From an uncultured Synergistaceae bacterium (GTDB lineage Bacteria; Synergistota; Synergistia; Synergistales; Dethiosulfovibrionaceae), in the NCBI GenBank assembly GCA_902489135.1, contig CABTYW010000012.1, forward strand, positions 1 through 39,891: 39,891 bases of DNA. Reading direction: 5' to 3'. Of the stretch, positions 16,527-23,635 are shown piece by piece (within the stretch, counting starts at the first letter, position 1; each line of letters starts with the position of its first letter). The translations under genes were made by a program, and so were the position numbers. The notes under the pieces were generated by a model. It was not told the DNA's origin. It worked only from the letters and a program-made list of their open reading frames with translations, and did no database searches.

Positions 16527-17900
16527 ATGGAAAGACAAATGTTACGTCACGCGCTCCAGCATCTGCACGAACGCGGTAAACTCAAAAAAGTTCCCGTTCC
16601 GGTTGACCCGCGTTTCGAACTGGGAGCCGTCCTGAGCGTATTTCACAACGAGCGCCCCATACTCTTCCAAAAAGTAAAGGGGTATTCCATTCCCGTGGCC
16701 GGAGCTGTCTACGGCAACCGTGATATTGTCCTCGATTTTTTGGGGATGAGCCGAAGAGATCGGATCGTGCGTTTCATGAATGCCATCGCTCACCCCGCCA
16801 AGCCCAAGCTGCTGACGTCAGGCGCCGTTCAGGAGAACGTCATTACTTCCTGCATCGACATTCCCGGGAGATTACCCGTTCCCACGTCCAACGAGGGCGA
16901 TGCGGGACCCTATTTCTGTGCAGGGATGTTTGTGGTGCGGGACAGCGACACAAAGCGCATTCAAATGGCCGTGCGGCGTATTCAGGTTTTGGGAGGAAAC
17001 AAGCTTGGAATTTTAGTGTCCGGCGCTTCCCCCCACCTCCTTCGGGAGGTCCGACGCTGCGCCGACGAAGGGCGATGCTTGGAATGTGCCGTTGTTTTGG
17101 GCTACGATGCCCCATTTCTGCTGGCCTCTCAGATAAGCTCAGAAAAGTACGGGCTCGACAAGTACGAAGTTGACAGTGCTTTGAGGGGAGATCCTTTGGA
17201 ACTGGTGCGCTGCAAAACCGTCGCCCTCGAAGTTCCCGCGTGGGCTGAGATTGTCCTTGAAGGGCGTATTAACCCCGGCATGACAACGCCGGAGGGCCCC
17301 TTTGCAGAGCTTATGGGATACTACAGCACCGTCGCCCCGGCTCCACTGATGGAGGTGACAGCCGTCACCCACCGCAATTCTCCAATTTTCCAACATGCTT
17401 TTCCTTGCAGAGAAGAGCATTTGGCCTACGGCATGATCAAGGAGGCGGAGCTGTTCTCCGCCCTTGCCCATACTGTGGATGTGCAGGATATCAACCTGAC
17501 TGTCGGCGGCGGATGTCGACTTCACGCCGTTGTTTCCATCAAAAAACGGGCTCCAGGCGACGGAAAGAGCGCCATACTCGGTGTTCTGGGAGCCTATAAA
17601 GATGTAAAGCACGTGGTGGTCGTGGACGACGACGTGGATATTTACGACAATGACGCCGTTGAGGCGGCCATAGCTTCCCGCTTTCAGGCTTCTCAAGACC
17701 TTGTCGTCGTGAATGGAGCGCTGGGATCGCCGCTGGAAGCTTCCCATATGGAGCGAGGAATTTCGGACAAGATGGGGCTTGATGCGACGAAGCCTCTGGG
17801 CGACAAATCTCCCCTGTACAAGGCGGCTGTTATTCCATGTTTTGACCAGGTCCGGAGCTCAATAGACAAATATTTTACGGAAAATCCGGGCCGTTGCTAG
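16527..17900 (+). CDS. ubiD: UbiD-family prenyl-FMN decarboxylase
   Basis: This 457-residue enzyme belongs to the UbiD (de)carboxylases, which act on aromatic, heteroaromatic and unsaturated acids. The family motif TPEGPFAELMGYYS supplies the paired active-site acids E256 and E261. Other typical stretches are RIQVLGGNKLGILVSGASPH, FPCREEHLAYGMIKEAELFSAL and VVVDDDVDIYDNDAVEAAIASRFQ. It lies 12 bases before the first BMC shell gene, so it is the enzyme most tightly tied to the compartment. The proposed substrate here is 4-amino-5-imidazolecarboxylate, giving 4-aminoimidazole and CO2 (inference from context); a phenolic or pyrrole acid cannot be excluded. GGGAGAAAG precedes the start. Confidence 0.92.
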   Translation: MERQMLRHALQHLHERGKLKKVPVPVDPRFELGAVLSVFHNERPILFQKVKGYSIPVAGAVYGNRDIVLDFLGMSRRDRIVRFMNAIAHPAKPKLLTSGAVQENVITSCIDIPGRLPVPTSNEGDAGPYFCAGMFVVRDSDTKRIQMAVRRIQVLGGNKLGILVSGASPHLLREVRRCADEGRCLECAVVLGYDAPFLLASQISSEKYGLDKYEVDSALRGDPLELVRCKTVALEVPAWAEIVLEGRINPGMTTPEGPFAELMGYYSTVAPAPLMEVTAVTHRNSPIFQHAFPCREEHLAYGMIKEAELFSALAHTVDVQDINLTVGGGCRLHAVVSIKKRAPGDGKSAILGVLGAYKDVKHVVVVDDDVDIYDNDAVEAAIASRFQASQDLVVVNGALGSPLEASHMERGISDKMGLDATKPLGDKSPLYKAAVIPCFDQVRSSIDKYFTENPGRC

Positions 17901-17912
17901 GAGGCGCTATCG

Positions 17913-18176
17913 ATGCAGGAAGCCTTGGGGAGTGTTGAAACACGGAGCTTGATTGGCGCCATTGAAGCCGCCGACGTGATGTTGAAGACGTCCAACATTC
18001 GCTTGATTGCTTTGAACGTCGTTGGATCGGGGATAGTGGCGGCAGTGGTGAAAGGCGACGTCGCGTCTGTGACGGCAGCCGTTGAGAGCGGTGCCCGCGC
18101 GGCCTCTCGTCTTGCCCAGGTCGTGGCGGCAAATGTCATCCCCAATCCTATGCCCGACGTGGAGAAACTTTTATGA
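17913..18176 (+). CDS. BMC-H microcompartment shell protein 1
   Basis: This 87-residue protein is a single BMC domain (hexamer-forming shell tile): EALGSVETRSLIGAIEAADV, then MLKTSNIRLIALNVVGSGIV and AAVVKGDVASVTAAVESGAR. The pore loop between the third strand and the next helix reads VGSG. It begins 12 bases after the ubiD stop, with TAGGAGG as ribosome site, so it is in the same transcript as ubiD. Confidence 0.95.
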   Translation: MQEALGSVETRSLIGAIEAADVMLKTSNIRLIALNVVGSGIVAAVVKGDVASVTAAVESGARAASRLAQVVAANVIPNPMPDVEKLL

Positions 18177-18198
18177 CAGGGAGGAGTGAGCAAGTGAG

Positions 18199-18552
18199 AT
18201 GGCTAACGAACTGGTGCGGCAAGTCATGGCGGAGCTTTCCAGGCGTTTGGCGTTGAGCATGGAGTTGCCGTTGGACAACCGGCCTTCCTGTGAGAGCTCA
18301 AGCTGCAAGTCGCGCCTCGCTCCCGATGATGAAGAGCGTTTGCGGACTCTTACCCGAAGAGAACCCGGCGGACACCGGTCTTGTGCCGCGCCTCCCCGTG
18401 ATTTTTCTGATCGGACAAAATGTGTGATGGAAGAAATCTTGAGCCAACGGACGTGCAGAGGACGGGACGGAGCGGTGGCGAGGCCCTTCCCGAAGAAAAT
18501 CACTGAACTGGCCGAGCTCGCCAAAGTGGCGAAAAAGGGAATTGGACGATGA
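18199..18552 (+). CDS. Unrecognised BMC-operon protein with encapsulation-peptide-like N-terminus
   Basis: I do not recognise a family for this 117-residue protein. Its first 18 residues (MANELVRQVMAELSRRLA) form an amphipathic helix very like the encapsulation peptides that target cargo into microcompartments. A hydrophilic, cysteine-containing middle follows (CESSSCKS, SCAAPP, KCVMEE, RTCRG), and it ends in a second short basic helix, PFPKKITELAELAKVAKKGI. It may be a scaffold or adaptor linking enzymes to the shell, with the cysteines able to bind metal. Its stop overlaps the next shell gene start by four bases (ATGA). The ribosome site is distant (GAGGAG about 12 bases upstream). Confidence 0.65.
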   Translation: MANELVRQVMAELSRRLALSMELPLDNRPSCESSSCKSRLAPDDEERLRTLTRREPGGHRSCAAPPRDFSDRTKCVMEEILSQRTCRGRDGAVARPFPKKITELAELAKVAKKGIGR

Positions 18553-18839
18553 ATAAAGCGCTTGGCCTCATTGAAGTGCTGGGTCTTACGACGGCAATGG
18601 CTGCGCTTGACGCGGCGCTTAAAGCGGCAGACGTGCAATTTCTGGGCTGCGAAAAGGTGATTGGCGTCGGAAAGGCCATCGCCCTGACAGTCCGGTTCGA
18701 AGGTGATGTCGCTTCAGTTCAATCTGCGCTCGATGCTGCAAAGGTCGCGGCCGAACGGATCGGAAAGGTATTTGTGGCCCGGGTCATTGCCCGTCCGGAC
18801 GTGGAACTCAATCGTCTATGGAGCCGTTGTCAGAACTGA
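18549..18839 (+). CDS. BMC-H microcompartment shell protein 2
   Basis: This 96-residue BMC domain protein reads KALGLIEVLGLTTAMAALDA, then ALKAADVQFLGCEKVIGVGKAI and FEGDVASVQSALDAAKVAAE. It differs from the other two hexamer proteins in having ITTA-like changes in helix 1 (GLTTAMAALD in place of GLVGAIEAAD) and in a VIGVGKAI pore region. Its start overlaps the preceding gene by four bases. Confidence 0.94.
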   Translation: MNKALGLIEVLGLTTAMAALDAALKAADVQFLGCEKVIGVGKAIALTVRFEGDVASVQSALDAAKVAAERIGKVFVARVIARPDVELNRLWSRCQN

Positions 18840-19006
18840 GAACGGTCCAACGAAGGAACGGGGATGCGATGTAAAGATGAGAGCGCGGCAGACGGCACGC
18901 TGTTCCCATTTATGGTAATTTTTGTTCCAGAGGACGGAAACAGGTAGCTCAGCAATGAGCGATCATGAGTGACAACTTGATTGACGAACATAGGAGGAAT
19001 AAGAAA

Positions 19007-19294
19007 ATGGCGGATTCGATGGCTTTGGGATTGGTGGAGACAAAAGGACTTGTAGGCGCAATTGAGGCTGCCGATGCGATGGTGAAAGCTGCCAGTGTGA
19101 CCATTGAAGGCTATGAAAAAATCGGTTTCGGCCTTGTGACCGTAATGGTTCGCGGTGATGTCGGAGCTGTAAAGGCGGCTGTCGATGCCGGCGCAACGGC
19201 GGCACGGGCTGTCGGTGAGGTTGTTTCTGTCCATGTCATTCCTCGTCCCCATGCTGAGGTGGAGCGCGTCATCCTTGCTCAGACTCAGGCCTAA
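19007..19294 (+). CDS. BMC-H microcompartment shell protein 3
   Basis: This 95-residue protein is the most canonical of the three hexameric shell proteins: ALGLVETKGLVGAIEAADAM, then VKAASVTIEGYEKIGFGLVT and VRGDVGAVKAAVDAGATAAR. KIGFGL corresponds to the pore loop. I place the start at 19007, 9 bases after AGGAGG; an upstream in-frame ATG at 18965 would add 14 unlikely residues. The 167-base gap in front of it holds no other gene. Confidence 0.96.
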   Translation: MADSMALGLVETKGLVGAIEAADAMVKAASVTIEGYEKIGFGLVTVMVRGDVGAVKAAVDAGATAARAVGEVVSVHVIPRPHAEVERVILAQTQA

Positions 19295-19403
19295 GCGGCA
19301 GTTGCTTTGAGTTGTCCGCGGCGTCGTTGAAGTTTCCGACGACAGACGGGCGAGATGTTTTTCATTAAGCGCTTTCGCGTCCAATAGGGAAGGAGGAACT
19401 TCA

Positions 19404-20195
19404 ATGCCGTCGATCCTGCAAGGGGAAAGCATTTTAGAACAGATCAAAAGGCAAAAAGCGAGGGCTTCCATAGCAGCCTCAAACGGCGAACTTGCAGGGC
19501 GTCGTCTGCTCGTTGTCTTACCCCGTTCCCTTCGCGCGGCAAGGCGGGCTCTGATGGCACTTTCCTCTTTGTGGCGCTTGGGCTGTATCCTTGATGTCGT
19601 TGCGCCTTCCGCGTTGTCTTCGTCGAGATGGACAGCCCGCAAAACCTTGAGATTTCACGATCTGGAAAGTGACTTGCCCGATGGGCTACTTGACGCGGTC
19701 GACGCCGTTCTCACCGTGCTTGACAGAAGGACTCTTGCCCGGATTTACCTTGGCCTCGATGAAGATTCGGGAACTCAAGCCGTTATTGAGGCTTTATGGC
19801 GTGGTATGGCTGTTCTTGCCGACGTCAGCGGGGTCTTTTCGTCCCCTTCCCAGAGCGCGGAACTTGCTGATGTTTATTCGGCGTACCGAGAGCGGCTCGA
19901 GAGTTTCGGTGCACATTTCGTTGCCTCGGAAGACTGTGTGCCGTTTCTAAGGGAAATGTTGGGAGGGCGCGCAATATCCCATCCCCTGAAGGCTGCGGAA
20001 AAAATGCCCGAGCTTGTTTTGTGCCGAGGGGATGGGAGACCCGTCGTGACCAGTCAGGATGTTCGGAGACTCCCTTCCGGAACGACCTTTGCTTTGCCCG
20101 GGAATGCCATCGTGACTGACGAGGCAAAAAGCGTGGCTGCGTCCAAGGGAGTAAATTTTTGTGCCTCTAAAGAAGACGACAGGAGGACATCTTGA
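19404..20195 (+). CDS. BMC-associated flavoprotein-like protein of unknown function
   Basis: This 263-residue protein lies between two shell genes. The body (RRLLVVLPRSLRAARRALMALSSLWRLGC, DAVLTVLDRRTLARIYLGLD, VIEALWRGMAVLADVSG) suggests a Rossmann-like flavoprotein fold of the kind seen in other microcompartment loci. The C-terminal part (VVTSQDVRRLPSGTTFALPG, then AIVTDEAKSVAASKGVNF) resembles the short cap found near the end of several BMC-linked enzymes. No flavin-binding motif is certain, so the activity is unknown. GGAGGAAC lies before the ATG, and only one base separates its stop from the pentamer gene. Confidence 0.6.
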   Translation: MPSILQGESILEQIKRQKARASIAASNGELAGRRLLVVLPRSLRAARRALMALSSLWRLGCILDVVAPSALSSSRWTARKTLRFHDLESDLPDGLLDAVDAVLTVLDRRTLARIYLGLDEDSGTQAVIEALWRGMAVLADVSGVFSSPSQSAELADVYSAYRERLESFGAHFVASEDCVPFLREMLGGRAISHPLKAAEKMPELVLCRGDGRPVVTSQDVRRLPSGTTFALPGNAIVTDEAKSVAASKGVNFCASKEDDRRTS

Positions 20196-20196
20196 T

Positions 20197-20472
20197 ATGC
20201 AGTTGGCTCAGGTTATAGGAACTGTAGTGTCCACGAAAAAGAGCGACTCGCTGAGAGGTTGCAAGCTCATGGTCGTTCGGATTCAAAATAAGGATCTCAA
20301 GACTTTCGGGGAAGCCCGCGTAGCTGTTGATACAGTTGGCGCGGGAGTAGGGGAGCTCGTCCTGTGCGTCAGCGGGGCTGCTGCGAGAAACGCTGTCGCG
20401 GCGCCGGCTTCTCCTATTGATACGGCAATTGTAGGCATTGTTGACACCATCGACGTGGTGCAGATTAAATGA
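20197..20472 (+). CDS. BMC-P (EutN/CcmL-type) pentameric vertex protein
   Basis: This 91-residue protein has the classic beginning MQLAQVIGTVVSTKKSDSLR and the following KLMVVRIQ, then VAVDTVGAGVGELVLCVSGAAAR and AIVGIVDTIDVV. Such pentamers close the twelve corners of the polyhedral shell. With the three hexameric proteins it makes a shell gene set that could be complete; no trimeric (BMC-T) tile gene is seen in the window. The start at 20197 is 9 bases after AGGAGGA. Confidence 0.96.
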   Translation: MQLAQVIGTVVSTKKSDSLRGCKLMVVRIQNKDLKTFGEARVAVDTVGAGVGELVLCVSGAAARNAVAAPASPIDTAIVGIVDTIDVVQIK

Positions 20473-20500
20473 TTCCGTGTTCCGTGTATGAGAGGGTGAA

Positions 20501-22336
20501 ATGTTCTTGAATAGGATCGAATCCACGAGAAGGAGCATGGAATACCGCACAATGGTTGACGCCCTGATGTCCGACGAAGGGTATGCCGATCTGATTCTCC
20601 TCGGGGGCACTGTTGTGAATACCCTGACTCGAGAGACCTACAAAGCCGACGTTGCTGTCAAGGGACGTTATATTTTAATGGTCGGAGACTGCACTTCTCT
20701 CATTGGGGCGAATACCGTTTCAGTTGACGTTTCAGGACGTTTTTTAACCCCCGGCTTCATTGATTCCCATATGCATTTTGAGAGCAGTATGCTCACGATC
20801 ACCGAGTTCTCCAGACTTTCCATTCCCTCGGGAACAACGACGCTGGTTGCCGATCCTCACGAGATCGGCAATGCCCTCGGCCTCGTTGGAATGAAAGCCA
20901 TGGCTGAAGAGGCTGCAACTGTTCCCAATCATGTCTATCTCGTCGTTCCCTGTCTTGTTCCGGATTCTCCGGTTCTTGAGACTGCCGGCGCCGACGTGTC
21001 TTCTAAAGATATGGAGGAACTGTTAAGTCAGTCTCACATTATCGGAATTGGGGAAATTCAAGGTTTTTCGAATGCAAGGCACGTTTATCATCATACCCCC
21101 GATGTTATTGCAGACCTGATGGCTTCCAGCAGCTACGCCGTCGAACGCAACATGACCGTGGACGGCAACGCTCCGGAATTAAAGGGCGCCGAACTGGCGG
21201 CGCATATTTTGGTTGCCGGTGGCCGGACGTCCTGCCATGAAACGACGACGAAGGATGAATGCATAGAGAAGCTGCGTCAGGGGGTATTTGTCTTCATGAG
21301 GGAAGGTTCCACTCAGAAGAATATGGCCGAGTGCATCAAGGCCGTTACTGAAGAGGGGCTGGACTCGCGGCACTGCATTTTGGCGACGGACGACATGGTC
21401 GCTGCCGATCTTCAGAGCTTGGGACACATGAACGACATTATCCGGCGGACGATCCGTCAGGGGGTTGATCCCGTCGAAGCCATTCAGATGGCCACCATTA
21501 ACCCCGCGACTTACTTCAGAATGGATGACCGCGGGGCTCTCGCTCCTGGACGGCTTGCCGATATAGCGGTTTTGAACGATCTCTACAACATGGAAGTTGA
21601 GGCCGTGTTCATTGAGGGGAGGCTGCGCGCGCATAAAGGGAAGTGTCTGGATGATTTTCCTTCCTACACTTATCCTGACAGCGTCAAAAATTCGGTGAAG
21701 AGAGCACCGCTTCAGAAGGCGGATCTCGAGATCCGAAGCAATGAATCTCAAGTGACAGGGAACTGTATCGTGACTATTCCCGATCAAAATCTGACTGGGA
21801 CGTTGAAGGCTCCCCTTGTCACTCATGGAGGCGTGGTGAGCTGCGATACAAAAAACGATGTCCTTTACATCTGCTGCGTTGAGCGCTACGGTCGCAACGG
21901 AAATATCGGCAAAGCCTTTGTCAGCGGTTTCGGCATTAAGCAGGGAGCCATCGCTGAGAGTATCTCCCACGACACACACAATCTGCTGGTTATGGGAGCT
22001 TCGCACGAAGACATGGTTGCTGCAGCCAATCGCGTGATTGAGATGGGCGGAGGCATTGCCATTTCTCATCATGGAAAAGTCATCGACGAACTGCGCCTGC
22101 CCGTTGGCGGACTCATATCTGACGAAAAGACGGGGGCGGAGATGGCCCGAAGCATTCAGCACCTTTCGGAAACGGCAAAAAATCAACTGTCCTGCACGCT
22201 GCATGAGCCTTTCATGCATCTTTCATTTTTAGGGCTTTCTACCAGCCGAAAATGGAAAATTTCCGACAAGGGGCTCATCGATGTCGAGAGTTTTCAGATT
22301 CTCCCGCCCATTGATGGCGAAGCGCAGGAGAGATAA
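20501..22336 (+). CDS. ade: Adenine deaminase-family amidohydrolase
   Basis: This 611-residue metal-dependent amidohydrolase matches adenine deaminase across its length: TPGFIDSHMHFESSMLTITEF (metal histidines), VADPHEIGNALG, GIGEIQGFSNAR, a central HETTT, and ILATDDMVAADLQSLGHMND with the catalytic aspartate. The C-terminal Ade domain is present (FVSGFGIKQGAIAESISHDTHNLLVMG). Adenine deaminase yields hypoxanthine plus ammonia. In this BMC operon it could instead open a purine ring or deaminate 4-aminoimidazole (inference). The ATG at 20501 is preceded closely by AGAGGG; about 28 residues precede the ADLIL strand, as in known Ade proteins. It lies 28 bases after the pentamer gene. Confidence 0.88.
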   Translation: MFLNRIESTRRSMEYRTMVDALMSDEGYADLILLGGTVVNTLTRETYKADVAVKGRYILMVGDCTSLIGANTVSVDVSGRFLTPGFIDSHMHFESSMLTITEFSRLSIPSGTTTLVADPHEIGNALGLVGMKAMAEEAATVPNHVYLVVPCLVPDSPVLETAGADVSSKDMEELLSQSHIIGIGEIQGFSNARHVYHHTPDVIADLMASSSYAVERNMTVDGNAPELKGAELAAHILVAGGRTSCHETTTKDECIEKLRQGVFVFMREGSTQKNMAECIKAVTEEGLDSRHCILATDDMVAADLQSLGHMNDIIRRTIRQGVDPVEAIQMATINPATYFRMDDRGALAPGRLADIAVLNDLYNMEVEAVFIEGRLRAHKGKCLDDFPSYTYPDSVKNSVKRAPLQKADLEIRSNESQVTGNCIVTIPDQNLTGTLKAPLVTHGGVVSCDTKNDVLYICCVERYGRNGNIGKAFVSGFGIKQGAIAESISHDTHNLLVMGASHEDMVAAANRVIEMGGGIAISHHGKVIDELRLPVGGLISDEKTGAEMARSIQHLSETAKNQLSCTLHEPFMHLSFLGLSTSRKWKISDKGLIDVESFQILPPIDGEAQER

Positions 22337-22448
22337 AGCAAACTTCGAAAGAACGTAGATTGTGGCGAAAGGGCTGGATAACCGGCGTTGTCTGCCTTGC
22401 GGCGCCCTCGCGTTTGCCCTTGGTGTGACTTTGCAGGGAGGAAATGCA

Positions 22449-23147
22449 ATGCATCTGGTTGATCTTTCTCAGGAAATATTTCAGGGGATGTCTGTATTCC
22501 CTATGCACCAAAAGACTTTTATCATGACCAACATGACTCATGAGCAGAATATGAAAGATACGGGCAGCAAGGTCCTCGGTTTTTCCGCTCGAAACCTCTT
22601 ATTGAGCGAGCACTGCGGCACTCACTCCGATGGGATTTGGGAGTTTAAGCCCTCCGGGACCACCATCGATAAAATGTCTCTTGATTACTTTTGGGGCAGT
22701 GCTGTTTGCATTGACGTCAGTTTCGTCCCCGCGTGCAGAAGCATCCAGCCCGATGATCTTGAGAACGCCCTGAGAAAGTCCGGACAGGAGATTCGCGAAG
22801 GCGATATTCTCCTGCTCTACACAGGGCACTTCGACGCAAATTTTGGCACGGACAAATGGCAGACCACCTATACAGGACTGAGTTATGAAGCCGCGCGCTG
22901 GATTGCCGAAAAGGGTGTCGTCAACGTCGGCGTAGATACTCCGGCCATCGACCACCCCCAAGATTTGAATTTTTCAGGGCATCTGGTTTGTGGTGAATAC
23001 AATATGACCAATACGGAAAATCTCTGCAATCTTGATAAGGTGGTTAATAAACGTTTTCTCTACTTTGGACTGCCTCTGAGAATTCGTGACGGATCGGGCT
23101 CTCCTATCCGCGCAGTGGCCCTTGTCGATGATGTCGATGACCAATAG
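22449..23147 (+). CDS. Cyclase-family (kynurenine formamidase-like) metal hydrolase
   Basis: This 232-residue enzyme belongs to the cyclase/KynB hydrolases. The metal motif reads SEHCGTHSDGIWEF, with H55, H59 and D61 as expected, but the family's fourth histidine (HxGTHxDxPxHF) is replaced by E65. VVNVGVDTPAIDHPQ, another signature, is intact. Family members open amide or lactam bonds, so hydrolysis of a cyclic amide such as 4-imidazolone (to formiminoglycine) or xanthine is conceivable; this is inference. I start at 22449, 7 bases after GGGAGG; upstream in-frame codons add unrelated residues. Last gene of the island before its terminator. Confidence 0.85.
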   Translation: MHLVDLSQEIFQGMSVFPMHQKTFIMTNMTHEQNMKDTGSKVLGFSARNLLLSEHCGTHSDGIWEFKPSGTTIDKMSLDYFWGSAVCIDVSFVPACRSIQPDDLENALRKSGQEIREGDILLLYTGHFDANFGTDKWQTTYTGLSYEAARWIAEKGVVNVGVDTPAIDHPQDLNFSGHLVCGEYNMTNTENLCNLDKVVNKRFLYFGLPLRIRDGSGSPIRAVALVDDVDDQ

Positions 23148-23250
23148 GGAACGATTGGCGTGGGTTGTGCAAAATTCTCGTGAAGCTGAGTTTTTTGTCT
23201 CGCCATATTGAAATCAATCCGCTTTAAGTGCAACCCCAGCGATTAGTTTT

Positions 23251-23290
23251 TGCCCATAATATCACTGTGGAAAGAGTGATATTATGGGCA
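23251..23290 (+). terminator. Strong Rho-independent terminator closing the BMC operon
   Basis: A perfect 16-bp stem joins TGCCCATAATATCACT (23251-23266) and AGTGATATTATGGGCA (23275-23290) around an 8-base loop, followed by TTTTCTATTTTTTAT. It lies 104 bases past the cyclase stop. Confidence 0.92.
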
Positions 23291-23514
23291 TTTTCTATTT
23301 TTTATGTTATTGAAATGGAAGAGAAGTTAACGAATTTGCCGTGCCTGCGGCTGCATTGCTAAAAGAAACCGCATATAGAATGGCATGATTTTCTGTTTAG
23401 AGGGTTTTAAATATAGAATATATATCATATATTTTATGTGTCTATACATAAAAGAAATTGTAAAAGCAGTCAATTAACTAGATATTTTCAAGAATTTTTC
23501 GAAAAATTAATCCT

Positions 23515-23542
23515 TTGATATTTATCTTTATGATTGTAAAAT
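23515..23542 (+). promoter_or_regulatory. Candidate promoter for the M20 peptidase
   Basis: TTGATA (23515-23520) and TAAAAT (23537-23542) are 16 bases apart in a very AT-rich 23300-23630 stretch. A partial match to the shared island motif (GTGCTGTATGAGTT, 23577-23590) lies between it and the start codon at 23636. Confidence 0.45.
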
Positions 23543-23635
23543 GTTAGGCTTTTTGGCATATATTTTTTAAAATATGGTGCTGTATGAGTTATACTTAAAA
23601 ACATAATTTGTCCTTAAATTAACGGAGGCGCCGAA

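Noticed and set aside
17913..20472. Assignment of the shell genes to a propanediol, ethanolamine or glycyl-radical compartment
   Set aside because: None of the signature or core enzymes of those compartments is present in the window.
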